A stretch of DNA of 22,786 bases from an uncultured Clostridia bacterium (GCA_937901145.1 CALCHE010000183.1:1-22786), one strand, 5' to 3'; positions 1-6,808 are shown, numbered from the stretch's first letter. A program made the numbers and translations. Notes: generated from the sequence alone by a model not told the origin.

Positions 1-319
1 GCGAGAGAAAATCCCGCATCAGTTCATTTTCCATTTCTAATGACTTTATTTTTGCTTCTTTTCGGGCGAGAATATAGCGAAGTTCAGAAAGCTTATCTTC
101 TTCTCTAACAACATAATTTTTGGGTGGTCTGCCCTTGCGTTTTAATGCTATTCCTGCTTTTATCTTTTCTTGTTTTTTGTTATATCTTGTAAAAAAGTTA
201 TGTAACTGTTTGAATGTGAAACCATATTTCTCTCCGATTTCTTTAAATGTGAACCCTTGACTTCGTAATTCTACTATTTCTTTTTCATATTGACTTATGT
301 TTCTATATTCTCTTGGCAT
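1..319 (-). CDS. IS3-like transposase OrfA, N-terminal part (runs off the window)
   Basis: The first 106 codons are visible and the rest lies left of base 1. The protein begins MPREYRNISQYEKE, followed by a helix-turn-helix-like stretch (EIVELRSQGFTFKEIGEKYG, about residues 14-33), then a basic KRKGRPPKN segment. It ends in a Lys/Glu/Leu-rich stretch with the SLEMENELMRDFL pattern typical of the leucine-zipper end of IS3 OrfA proteins. OrfA binds the element's ends; the catalytic DDE subunit (OrfB) would lie further left and is not seen. The start at 319 is supported by AGGAGG about 8 bases upstream, inside a hairpin that probably limits translation. The family call rests on pattern recognition of these motifs only. 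Confidence 0.7.
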   Translation of the reverse strand, partial: MPREYRNISQYEKEIVELRSQGFTFKEIGEKYGFTFKQLHNFFTRYNKKQEKIKAGIALKRKGRPPKNYVVREEDKLSELRYILARKEAKIKSLEMENELMRDFLS

Positions 320-326
320 AATAAAA

Positions 327-363
327 CCTCCTATGGTAGTTTCTTTAATTCTACCATAGGAGG
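327..363 (-). promoter_or_regulatory. Hairpin sequestering the transposase ribosome binding site
   Basis: Bases 327-339 (CCTCCTATGGTAG) and 351-363 (CTACCATAGGAGG) form a perfect 13-bp inverted repeat with an 11-base loop. On the minus strand the GGAGG of the transposase Shine-Dalgarno is the outer end of the 3' arm. Any transcript entering from outside the element would therefore fold and hide the site, while a transcript starting inside the loop or 3' arm would not. Protection against read-through of this kind is known for other insertion sequences; its role here is inferred. Confidence 0.65.
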
Positions 364-470
364 GCTCTTTTTTCTATTGTCCGTTTTTAACGGACCTGTT
401 CAACAGCGAGTGCTTTTATCTTTTGCTTGTCACAGAAATGGTCTGAGACTCTGCAGTTATAAGCTTATGC

Positions 471-1709
471 TCAGTCAGCGAAGGCTTCCTGTACTGCATA
501 GTATGCAGGCTTGGGATTTCCTTCTGAGTCTACGAGTCCCCATTTGGTTTCTACAGGGCAGTTCTCCTGACCGCATACATAGCAGTCACCTGTGTCATCC
601 CACATATAAATGAAGGAGCCGATAACATAATCGAGATTTCTGATTTTAGGAATTATGTAAGAGAAAAACTCTGCCTGTCCCTCGGGTGTGTGGGGATAGC
701 CATAAAGACCGAAGCCCTCGTGAAGCTCTCTGTAGAGATGATTTGAGAACTCGCCCTGGAACATGAGGTCGGCTCTGTATTCGGGAGTCTCTTCGGCGTA
801 TTTGTCGAATTCATTGGAAAGCTCTTCAGGCAAAGCCTTTATGAAATTATCGATGTCTGCTCTTGCCTCTTCCTCGCTTGAGTAGCCGTAGCTTTCGAGG
901 ATTTCCTTTTTATCGGCCTTGCTTTTCGGTTCACCGAGTCCTATATAACCGAATTCGCAGAGAATAACAGGCTTGTGAGTCACCTTTCTTACATAATTGA
1001 GAACGGTAATGTACTGGTTAACATTTTTAAGCAGGTTTTCGAAGCAGCCGAGGTAAAGGTCCACGCCTACATAGTCGCAGTACTGATGGTACTCACTCAT
1101 TTCCTTGGGCATATCTATAATAGAAAGTGCGGCGAGATTATAGCCGATAAGGATATTTTCTCTGATGGGATACATAGCTTCCAGCTGCATACCGATGAAA
1201 TCGTAGGCCTCGTCCATAGTCAGAGGATATGTAAAGCGGTCGATACCCATTTCGTTTGTAATCTGGAAGGCTCCGACTATACCTCGCAGATCCTCCATAT
1301 AAAAACGGGCTATGTCCTGTATGCCTTCGCGGCTTTCGGGGTCTCTCGGGTCGAGACCGTACTCAAGATAATCCTCAGGGTAGGGAGTGATGCCAAAGAT
1401 TTTTATGCCGTTTTCAGCATAGCCGCTGACATATTCCTTCCATTCGGTGTAGCTCTGTGAAAGGCTGCCGTCCTCATTATAGGGGAAGGGGATGTCGTCA
1501 CGGAACCATTCGATGTTGCCCTCTTTTATGAGGTCGTACTGAGGCTCAGCATGGCAGACACCCTTCATATAGCCCTCTGTTTTTTCGATAGCGATTTCCA
1601 CTTCGTTATCATACTTTTTGGAAAAATCCGTAAGAAAGAAGTTAAGAAGGGGTGTCAGCAGGGCCAGAATAAAGCCCAGAATTTTCGCTAAAAGTGATGG
1701 GAATACCAT
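471..1709 (-). CDS. Membrane-anchored clan GH-A-like glycoside hydrolase (TIM barrel)
   Basis: 412 residues. A hydrophobic N-terminus (about 4-26) without a clear cleavage site suggests a signal anchor, so the catalytic part would be outside the cell. It has the landmarks of a clan GH-A (beta/alpha)8 glycosidase: an Asn-Glu pair at N152-E153 (FQITNEMG) as candidate acid/base, E252 in VILCEFGY as candidate nucleophile, W370 in SFIYMWDDTG, and a GLVDSEGNPKPAYYA tail (391-405) common at the end of such barrels. The substrate and GH family cannot be named from sequence. The start is backed by AAAGGAG about 6 bases upstream. It appears to be a single-gene unit, and the insertion sequence lies shortly downstream. 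Confidence 0.65.
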   Translation of the reverse strand: MVFPSLLAKILGFILALLTPLLNFFLTDFSKKYDNEVEIAIEKTEGYMKGVCHAEPQYDLIKEGNIEWFRDDIPFPYNEDGSLSQSYTEWKEYVSGYAENGIKIFGITPYPEDYLEYGLDPRDPESREGIQDIARFYMEDLRGIVGAFQITNEMGIDRFTYPLTMDEAYDFIGMQLEAMYPIRENILIGYNLAALSIIDMPKEMSEYHQYCDYVGVDLYLGCFENLLKNVNQYITVLNYVRKVTHKPVILCEFGYIGLGEPKSKADKKEILESYGYSSEEEARADIDNFIKALPEELSNEFDKYAEETPEYRADLMFQGEFSNHLYRELHEGFGLYGYPHTPEGQAEFFSYIIPKIRNLDYVIGSFIYMWDDTGDCYVCGQENCPVETKWGLVDSEGNPKPAYYAVQEAFAD

Positions 1710-1811
1710 ATTTTTCTCTCCTTTGAAATATATAATTCAGTCAAATTCCGGTGTTTTCTGTCAGAAAATGACTGCAACTAAAATTTAGCACAAAAGAAGA
1801 GTAAAGTCAAT

Positions 1812-1845
1812 AAAAAACGCAACCCATCCATAAGTGGATGAGTTG
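1812..1845 (-). terminator. Rho-independent terminator of the M23 peptidase gene
   Basis: Bases 1820-1830 pair with 1835-1845 (11 bp with one mismatch, 4-base loop). On the minus strand the stem is followed by a run of six T (1817 to 1812). It lies 5 bases past the peptidase stop codon. Confidence 0.75.
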
Positions 1846-1850
1846 ACGGT

Positions 1851-2591
1851 TTATCTTATCGCATCTATCGGATCCACATTCTTTCCGCCCTTAATCACCT
1901 CAAAGTGAAAATGAGGCTCCTGTCCGCTTTCACAGGGTAAATCACCTGTCTTGCCTACTGTGTCACCTTTTTTTACCACAGCGTCGAACTTAACCGTAGT
2001 GCCTTGCTCCATACCGCAGTATCTGCCGATGAAGTCACCGTAGTCGATTTCGATGCAGTAGCCGTAGGATGTGTCTGCATAAACCTTGGTCACCAGTCCG
2101 TTTCCGACAGAGTAAACAGGTGTGCCCTTTTCACAGGCGAAGTCGATGGCACGGTGAACTCTCCAGTCGTCCATAGTCTCGTCATAGGTGGGGGTGGGGA
2201 AGTAGTCCTTGAGAATTTCGTCCTCGCAGGGGAGGATGTAGGAGGTGTTGCCGTAGTCGGCTTTAGTTGTTTCTGTAGTGGAGGCAAGAGTGGTGGTTTC
2301 CTTCTGGGCTTTGGTGGTAGGTGCTGTGGTTGAGGGTCGGGAGGTTGTCTGCTTTTCCGTAGTGGTTTCGGTGAGTCTCGGGTCAGCCTCATCCTTTTTG
2401 TCTGCCTTGGCCTGCTCGGTGTCGAAGGAAATGCTCGTGTTAGTATCGTAGGCGATTTCCGAGATAAGATTAGTGGATGCTCTGTAGATTACACCGATGG
2501 CTATGGCGATAAGGGACAGACAAACGGCACTTGTGATGTAAAAGCCTTTGCCTGTGTAAAGAGATGAAAACAGCTTCTTTTTATCCTTCAT
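1851..2591 (-). CDS. M23 (LytM-type) metallopeptidase, SpoIIQ-like, single-pass membrane protein
   Basis: 246 residues: a short basic cytoplasmic start, one membrane helix (about 18-36), a Thr/Ser/Lys-rich linker (about 70-112) and a C-terminal M23 domain (about 115-246). All four expected metal and catalytic residues are present: H146 and D150 (HRAID) and the HxH pair H227/H229 (PHFHFEV). The domain should therefore be an active zinc endopeptidase on peptidoglycan cross-bridges, facing outwards. The layout resembles clostridial SpoIIQ, the forespore half of the SpoIIQ-SpoIIIAH channel, whose LytM site is intact unlike that of Bacillus subtilis. No spoIIID neighbour is seen, so a general cell-wall hydrolase remains possible. 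A forespore-sigma-like promoter lies upstream and a terminator directly downstream. Confidence 0.75.
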   Translation of the reverse strand: MKDKKKLFSSLYTGKGFYITSAVCLSLIAIAIGVIYRASTNLISEIAYDTNTSISFDTEQAKADKKDEADPRLTETTTEKQTTSRPSTTAPTTKAQKETTTLASTTETTKADYGNTSYILPCEDEILKDYFPTPTYDETMDDWRVHRAIDFACEKGTPVYSVGNGLVTKVYADTSYGYCIEIDYGDFIGRYCGMEQGTTVKFDAVVKKGDTVGKTGDLPCESGQEPHFHFEVIKGGKNVDPIDAIR

Positions 2592-2631
2592 AAAATTTCC
2601 TCATTTCAAAAAAAGTCTTTTCTTTGTTTTT

Positions 2632-2660
2632 ATTATGGATAGCAAAAGAGCTTTTTATAC
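2632..2660 (-). promoter_or_regulatory. Possible forespore sigma (SigF/SigG-like) promoter for the M23 peptidase
   Basis: On the minus strand GTATA (2660-2656), 15 bases, then ATCCATAAT (2640-2632). The -35 fits the SigF/SigG pattern. The -10 keeps the AnAnT part but not the leading GG. It lies about 40 bp before the start codon. Confidence 0.25.
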
Positions 2661-2742
2661 CTTGAATGATTATTCGGAAAAAATAAGGCTATGTCCCAAT
2701 AAAACAGTTAATTTCTTTGCGTTTAAAAACAGTCATTATTTG

Positions 2743-2785
2743 GTAAAAACAAAAAATAAAAAGGAACAGTGAAGACTGTTCCTTT
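2743..2785 (-). terminator. Rho-independent terminator of the zinc-ribbon gene
   Basis: A perfect 10-bp stem (2760-2769 with 2776-2785, AAAGGAACAG/CTGTTCCTTT) with a 6-base loop. On the minus strand it is followed by a long T-rich run. It starts 8 bases past the stop codon. Confidence 0.8.
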
Positions 2786-2793
2786 GAGTTTGA

Positions 2794-3129
2794 TTATGCG
2801 ATATTAACTCTGATGAGAATATTCTTTTTGTAGCTTTTGCCCTGCTCGTTAAGGAATTTAAACTTTTTAACCATAAAGAGCTGTCCTGTGCAGAAAAGCT
2901 TCGGGAATATAATATGTAAGGGCTCGAGTGCACCGTCGAATTCGAGGACTCTCTCTGCACCTTTGTCTGCTTCCTCCTCGGTGACACTTACTTCTCTGAA
3001 AAGAAGGGGATTGCCGTCGTCAGGCTTTCCTTCTACGGGAGCGGCTTTGATTTTTTCTACTTCAGTACCGCAGTATTTACAGTAATTGCTGTTCTTTGCA
3101 ATTGATTTTTTACACTCTTTGCAAACCAT
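2794..3129 (-). CDS. Small zinc-ribbon protein of unknown function
   Basis: 111 residues from the ATG at 3129. This start is preferred because GGAG lies 7 bases upstream; an in-frame ATG at 3162 falls within the -10 box. The N-terminus is a zinc ribbon with C3-x2-C6 and C17-x2-C20 (CKEC...CKYCG), as in the short ribbons at the front of many Firmicute proteins. The remainder (about 30-111) is acidic then basic, has no recognisable domain and no membrane segment. The gene is monocistronic, with its own near-consensus promoter and terminator. The ribbon could hold the protein to a partner or nucleic acid, but no function can be assigned. Confidence 0.7.
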   Translation of the reverse strand: MVCKECKKSIAKNSNYCKYCGTEVEKIKAAPVEGKPDDGNPLLFREVSVTEEEADKGAERVLEFDGALEPLHIIFPKLFCTGQLFMVKKFKFLNEQGKSYKKNILIRVNIA

Positions 3130-3160
3130 AATTACTCTCCTTCGTCTTATTATAAATTTC

Positions 3161-3189
3161 ATTATACTACATTTTTTTCAAAGTATCAA
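3161..3189 (-). promoter_or_regulatory. SigA-type promoter of the zinc-ribbon gene
   Basis: On the minus strand TTGATA (3189-3184), a 17-base spacer and a perfect TATAAT (3166-3161). The start codon follows about 31 bases later. Confidence 0.7.
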
Positions 3190-3290
3190 GTTTTTTTGAA
3201 AGAAAAATCTATTTCTGTGAGAAAGGGAAAAGTGTACAAAAAATTCACGGTAACTACCTCTATATCTTGTATATTATTTTATTTTAAAAA

Positions 3291-3337
3291 ATACAAGAAA
3301 TTGTGCTCTAACTATTGCAATTCACTATATTTTGTGC
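3291..3337 (+). promoter_or_regulatory. Paired NrdR boxes in front of nrdD
   Basis: The downstream box (3322-3337, TCACTATATTTTGTGC) matches the NrdR pattern CACwATATwtwGTG closely. A weaker box (3291-3306, with ACAAGAAATTGTG) lies 31 bp upstream centre to centre, leaving 15 bp between boxes. That is the spacing known for NrdR operator pairs. A third partial match (3257-3272, CTCTATATCTTGTA core) is 34 bp further up. The good box overlaps the promoter spacer, so binding by NrdR, the nucleotide-sensing repressor of ribonucleotide reductase genes, should block transcription. Confidence 0.6.
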
Positions 3338-3343
3338 TATTAT
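3315..3343 (+). promoter_or_regulatory. Promoter of nrdD (extended -10)
   Basis: TTGCAA (3315-3320), a 17-base spacer, then TATTAT (3338-3343) preceded by TGC as an extended -10. Transcription would start near 3350, exactly where the structured leader begins. Confidence 0.6.
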
Positions 3344-3350
3344 TAGTCCT

Positions 3351-3424
3351 GCACCCGTTCCTTTGGGGAATACAGCCCCTATATGTGGTGGTACGGGATT
3401 TTCCATCACAAAAGGACGGAACCC
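3351..3424 (+). promoter_or_regulatory. Structured nrdD 5' leader: three-way junction with pseudoknot, candidate riboswitch
   Basis: Four helices can form together without leaving gaps. P1 pairs 3359-3364 with 3411-3416 (UCCUUU/AAAGGA). P2 pairs 3365-3368 with 3376-3379 (GGGG/CCCC, loop AAUACAG). P3 pairs 3384-3391 with 3403-3410 (UGUGGUGG/CCAUCACA, one GU). A pseudoknot pairs the 5' flank 3354-3358 (CCCGU) with the P3 loop 3393-3397 (ACGGG). P1 directly closes P2 and P3, giving a three-way junction. The 5' strand of P1 can instead pair with the nrdD Shine-Dalgarno (3358-3363 with 3442-3447), which offers a translation switch. I do not recognise it as any riboswitch class I know. All pairings were found by eye. 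Confidence 0.5.
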
Positions 3425-3455
3425 TAAAATATGTAATAACTAAGGAGGAAAAACT

Positions 3456-5822
3456 ATGTATACCGTTTTAAAAAGAACAGGCAAAATCATTGACTTCGAT
3501 TTAAAGAAAATCACCCAGGCTATCACTCTTGCCTTCGAAGCACAGGGCAGAGATTACAACCCCGACATTATCGACTTCCTTGCACTCAAGGTTACAGCCG
3601 ATTTCGAACCCAAAATCAAGGACGGACACGTAGCTGTTGAAGACATTCAGGACAGCGTAGAAAACGTTCTCGTTCAGGCAGGTTATTCCGATGTAGCTAA
3701 AGCTTACATTCTTTACCGCCGTCAGCACGAAAAGCTCCGTGACATCAACACCACTCTCCTCGACTATAAGGAAATCGTGGACAACTACGTTAATGTAAAC
3801 GACTGGCGAGTTAAGGAAAACTCCACCGTTACATACTCTGTAGGCGGTCTTATCCTTAATAACTCAGGTGCCATCACTGCTAACTACTGGCTTTCAGAGG
3901 TTTACGACGATGAAATCGCTAACGCTCACCGTAACGCTGACATTCATCTTCACGATCTTTCCATGCTTACCGGCTACTGTGCAGGTTGGTCACTCAAACA
4001 GCTCATTCAGGAAGGCCTCGGCGGCGTAACAGGTAAAATTACCTCTTCACCTGCTTCTCACCTTGCTACTCTCTGTAATCAGATGGTTAACTTCCTCGGC
4101 ATTATGCAGAACGAATGGGCAGGTGCTCAGGCTTTCTCATCCTTCGATACCTATCTTGCTCCCTTCGTAAAGGCAGACAATCTTAACTACGATCAGGTTA
4201 AGAAGTGCATCGAATCCTTCATCTACGGTGTTAACACACCTTCAAGATGGGGTACACAGGCTCCCTTCTCAAACATCACTCTCGACTGGACAGTTCCCAA
4301 CGACCTTGCAGAGCTTAACGCTATCGTAGGCGGCAAGGAAATGGACTTCAAGTATAAAGACTGTAAGAAGGAAATGGATATGATCAACCGTGCCTTCATC
4401 GAAACTATGATCGAGGGCGACGCTAACGGCAGAGGCTTCCAGTATCCCATTCCCACTTACTCCATCACCAGAGACTTTGACTGGTCAGAAACCGAGAACA
4501 ATAAGCTTCTCTTCGAAATGACTGCAAAGTACGGCACACCCTACTTCTCAAACTACATCAACTCCGACATGGAGCCCAGCGATGTACGTTCAATGTGCTG
4601 CAGACTCCGTCTCGACCTTCGTGAGCTGCGTAAAAAGTCAGGTGGCTTCTTCGGTAGCGGTGAAAGCACAGGCTCTATCGGTGTTGTAACCATCAATATG
4701 CCCAGAATCGCTTTCCTTGCAAAGGATGAAAAGGACTTCTACGACCGTCTTGACAGACTTATGGACATCTCTGCACGTTCTCTTGCTATAAAGAGAAAGG
4801 TTATCACAAACCTTCTCGATGCAGGTCTCTATCCCTACACAAAGAGATACCTCGGTACATTTGCTAACCACTTCTCAACCATCGGTCTCGTAGGTATGAA
4901 CGAAGCTGCTCTCAACGCTAACTGGCTCAGATGCAACCTTACCGATGACAGAGCACAGCAGTTCGCTAAGGATGTTCTCAACCATATGAGAGAAAGACTT
5001 TCCGACTATCAGGAAATGTACGGGGATCTCTACAATCTTGAGGCTACTCCTGCTGAGTCCACTTCCTACAGACTCGCTAAGCACGACCTCAAGCACTATC
5101 CCAACATCATCACAGCAGGCGACACAAAGAAGGGTGAAACACCTTACTATACAAACTCCTCACACCTTCCCGTTGGTTACACAGACGACATCTTCGAGGC
5201 TCTCGACAAACAGGATGAGCTTCACACTCTTTACACATCAGGTACCGTATTCCACGCTTACCTCGGTGAAAAGCTTCCCGACTGGAAGAGTGCAGCCAAC
5301 CTCGTTAAGAAAATCGCAAGTAATTACCGTCTTCCCTACTACTCAATTTCTCCCACATACTCCGTATGTAAGAACCACGGCTACATCGCAGGCGAAGAGT
5401 ACACCTGTCCCGAATGCGGTGAAAAGACAGAGGTTTACAGCCGTATCACAGGCTACTACCGTCCTGTTCAGAACTGGAATGACGGTAAGAGCCAGGAATT
5501 CGAGCACAGAGTGGAATATAATCCCTTAAAGCTTGACAAGGAAATCAGCAGAAATTTCGCAGCACAGCAGGCTGAATGTGCTGAGTGCGCAGCAGAGGAC
5601 AGAGTTATCCTTTTCGCATCCAAAACATGCCCCAACTGCAAAATGGCAGCAAAGTTCCTTGATGATGCAGGCGTAAAATATGAAAAGGTTTTAGCTGACG
5701 AAAACCCTGCTATGGCTAATGAATTCGACATTCATCAGGCTCCCACTCTCGTGGTTATCAGCGGCGGCAAGGCAGAAAAAATCGTTAACCTTTCAAACAT
5801 CAGAGCATACACAGAAAGATAA
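3456..5822 (+). CDS. nrdD: Anaerobic (class III) ribonucleoside-triphosphate reductase fused to a C-terminal redoxin domain
   Basis: 788 residues, longer than a usual NrdD (about 700). It makes deoxyribonucleotides for DNA synthesis without oxygen, using a glycyl radical. Domains: N-terminal ATP-cone (about 1-95) for allosteric control; catalytic barrel with C175 (GYCAGW) and C381/C382 (MCCRLRLD) as the likely active-site cysteines; a zinc knob with C638, H641, C651, C654; and the radical loop RITGYYRPV with G666. Residues about 714-788 form an added thioredoxin/glutaredoxin-like domain with a CPNC motif (C725, C728) and a typical APTLVV segment, joined by a linker that itself carries C708 and C711. 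The redoxin presumably delivers electrons to the active site in place of formate. A perfect AAGGAGG lies 7 bases upstream. The activase gene nrdG is not adjacent; trxB follows. Confidence 0.95.
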   Translation: MYTVLKRTGKIIDFDLKKITQAITLAFEAQGRDYNPDIIDFLALKVTADFEPKIKDGHVAVEDIQDSVENVLVQAGYSDVAKAYILYRRQHEKLRDINTTLLDYKEIVDNYVNVNDWRVKENSTVTYSVGGLILNNSGAITANYWLSEVYDDEIANAHRNADIHLHDLSMLTGYCAGWSLKQLIQEGLGGVTGKITSSPASHLATLCNQMVNFLGIMQNEWAGAQAFSSFDTYLAPFVKADNLNYDQVKKCIESFIYGVNTPSRWGTQAPFSNITLDWTVPNDLAELNAIVGGKEMDFKYKDCKKEMDMINRAFIETMIEGDANGRGFQYPIPTYSITRDFDWSETENNKLLFEMTAKYGTPYFSNYINSDMEPSDVRSMCCRLRLDLRELRKKSGGFFGSGESTGSIGVVTINMPRIAFLAKDEKDFYDRLDRLMDISARSLAIKRKVITNLLDAGLYPYTKRYLGTFANHFSTIGLVGMNEAALNANWLRCNLTDDRAQQFAKDVLNHMRERLSDYQEMYGDLYNLEATPAESTSYRLAKHDLKHYPNIITAGDTKKGETPYYTNSSHLPVGYTDDIFEALDKQDELHTLYTSGTVFHAYLGEKLPDWKSAANLVKKIASNYRLPYYSISPTYSVCKNHGYIAGEEYTCPECGEKTEVYSRITGYYRPVQNWNDGKSQEFEHRVEYNPLKLDKEISRNFAAQQAECAECAAEDRVILFASKTCPNCKMAAKFLDDAGVKYEKVLADENPAMANEFDIHQAPTLVVISGGKAEKIVNLSNIRAYTER

Positions 5823-5842
5823 TTTCAGACAAGATAATTAAA

Positions 5843-5872
5843 GAAAGCGGGCAAAAAAATCTGTCCGCTTTC
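5843..5872 (+). other. Hairpin between nrdD and trxB
   Basis: Bases 5843-5852 pair with 5863-5872 (10 bp, one GU, 10-base A-rich loop). There is no good T run after it, so it looks like a processing or stability hairpin or a leaky terminator inside the nrdD-trxB unit, not a full stop. Confidence 0.5.
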
Positions 5873-5891
5873 AATTTGTGAGGTATATAAT

Positions 5892-6806
5892 ATGTATGAC
5901 GTTATAATTATCGGTGCGGGCCCTGCAGGTCTTACCGCATCCGTTTATCTTCGCAGAGCAGACAAAAGCGTGCTTATTTTAGAAAGAGAGACCTTCGGCG
6001 GTCAGATTACCCATTCACCCAAGGTAGAAAACTACCCCGGCTTCGTTACAATGACAGGCAGTGAGCTTGGTGACAGATTAGTTGAACAGGCTATGGCTCA
6101 GGGTGCTGAGTTCGAATTAGATAAGGCTGTAGCTATCGAAGGCACACCCGGTGACTACACCGTAAAGGGTGAAAGAGGGGACTACAAGGCTAAGGCTGTT
6201 ATCATTGCCGTAGGCAGTGAGCACAGAAGACTCGGTCTTCCCAAGGAAGACAAATTCACAGGCGAAGGTATTTCCTACTGCGCAGTATGTGACGGAGCCT
6301 TTTATGCAGGTAAGGAGGTAGCCGTTATCGGCGGCGGTAACAGTGCACTCCAGGAGGCTGTTATGCTTTCAAAGCTTTGCACAAAGGTTACCGTAGTTCA
6401 GAATCTTGCCTTTGTAACAGGTGAGCCTAAGCTTAAGGAAGACCTTGACAGTAAGGATAACGTTTCCTTCATTTACTCCACAGTAGTTAAGGAAATCAAG
6501 GGTGAGGAAAAGTTCGAGGGCATCGTTCTCACAAACACAGAAACAGGCGAAGAGTCCGTTCTTACCTGTGATGCAGTATTTGTGGCTATCGGTCAGAAGC
6601 CTATGAATGAGCCCTTTAAGGCTAATGTAAGCCTTAACGAATACGGCTACATAAACGCTGATGAAAACTGCCTTCCTGAAAACGCGCAGCAGGGTATTTT
6701 CGTGGCAGGTGACTGCAGAAGCAAAAGAATCCGTCAGGTTGCTACAGCAGTAGCTGACGGAGCAGTGGCTGCACTTGCCGCAGTAAGCTTTACGGACAAA
6801 GTATAA
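5892..6806 (+). CDS. trxB: Thioredoxin reductase-like flavoprotein with altered nucleotide site
   Basis: 304 residues, normal for the low-molecular-weight family. FAD motif GAGPAGLTA (8-16), redox-active C130-A-V-C133-D, second Rossmann motif GGGNSALQEA (147-156), and C-terminal FAD motif GDC...RQVATAVADGA. It reduces a thioredoxin-like protein, here plausibly the redoxin domain of NrdD just upstream, about 70 bp away. Odd point: where NADPH-dependent enzymes have HRRxxFR, this one has VVQNLAFV (168-175), so binding of the NADPH 2'-phosphate is doubtful. Ferredoxin-dependent relatives that lack NADPH motifs are known in Clostridium, and NADH use is another option. GAGG lies 8 bases before the start. 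It is followed by its own terminator, so nrdD-trxB probably forms one unit. Confidence 0.88.
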   Translation: MYDVIIIGAGPAGLTASVYLRRADKSVLILERETFGGQITHSPKVENYPGFVTMTGSELGDRLVEQAMAQGAEFELDKAVAIEGTPGDYTVKGERGDYKAKAVIIAVGSEHRRLGLPKEDKFTGEGISYCAVCDGAFYAGKEVAVIGGGNSALQEAVMLSKLCTKVTVVQNLAFVTGEPKLKEDLDSKDNVSFIYSTVVKEIKGEEKFEGIVLTNTETGEESVLTCDAVFVAIGQKPMNEPFKANVSLNEYGYINADENCLPENAQQGIFVAGDCRSKRIRQVATAVADGAVAALAAVSFTDKV

Positions 6807-6808
6807 AG

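Larger units (their letters stand above)
1..405 (-). mobile_element. Left part of an IS3-family-like insertion sequence
   Basis: The start of the window holds the beginning of a transposase gene reading leftwards off the edge. In front of it are two nested inverted repeats and then a likely element end. Read on the minus strand, the end would start TGAACAGGTCCG (around 402) or TGTTGAACAGG (around 405), matching the TG...CA termini usual in IS3 elements. A short inverted repeat lies just inside it (379-385 with 389-395). The other end is outside the window, so terminal repeats and target duplication cannot be confirmed. The element sits about 65 bp past the stop of the glycosidase-like gene. 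Confidence 0.55.

Noticed and set aside
290..613. Open frame of 107 codons across the insertion-sequence end
   Set aside because: Crosses the element border and the end of the glycosidase-like gene in antisense; no protein features.
3351..3424. Self-cleaving ribozyme (HDV-like or twister) as explanation of the nrdD leader
   Set aside because: The order of strands differs from the HDV nested pseudoknot (the pseudoknot partner lies in the last hairpin's loop), and no conserved twister core bases were seen.
3196..3471. Open frame of 91 codons upstream of nrdD
   Set aside because: Covers the NrdR boxes, promoter and leader RNA and overlaps the nrdD start; no family resemblance.
5038..5529. Open frame of 163 codons inside nrdD in another frame
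   Set aside because: Shadow frame within a conserved coding region; Thr/Ser/Pro-rich composition from frame shift of the host gene.
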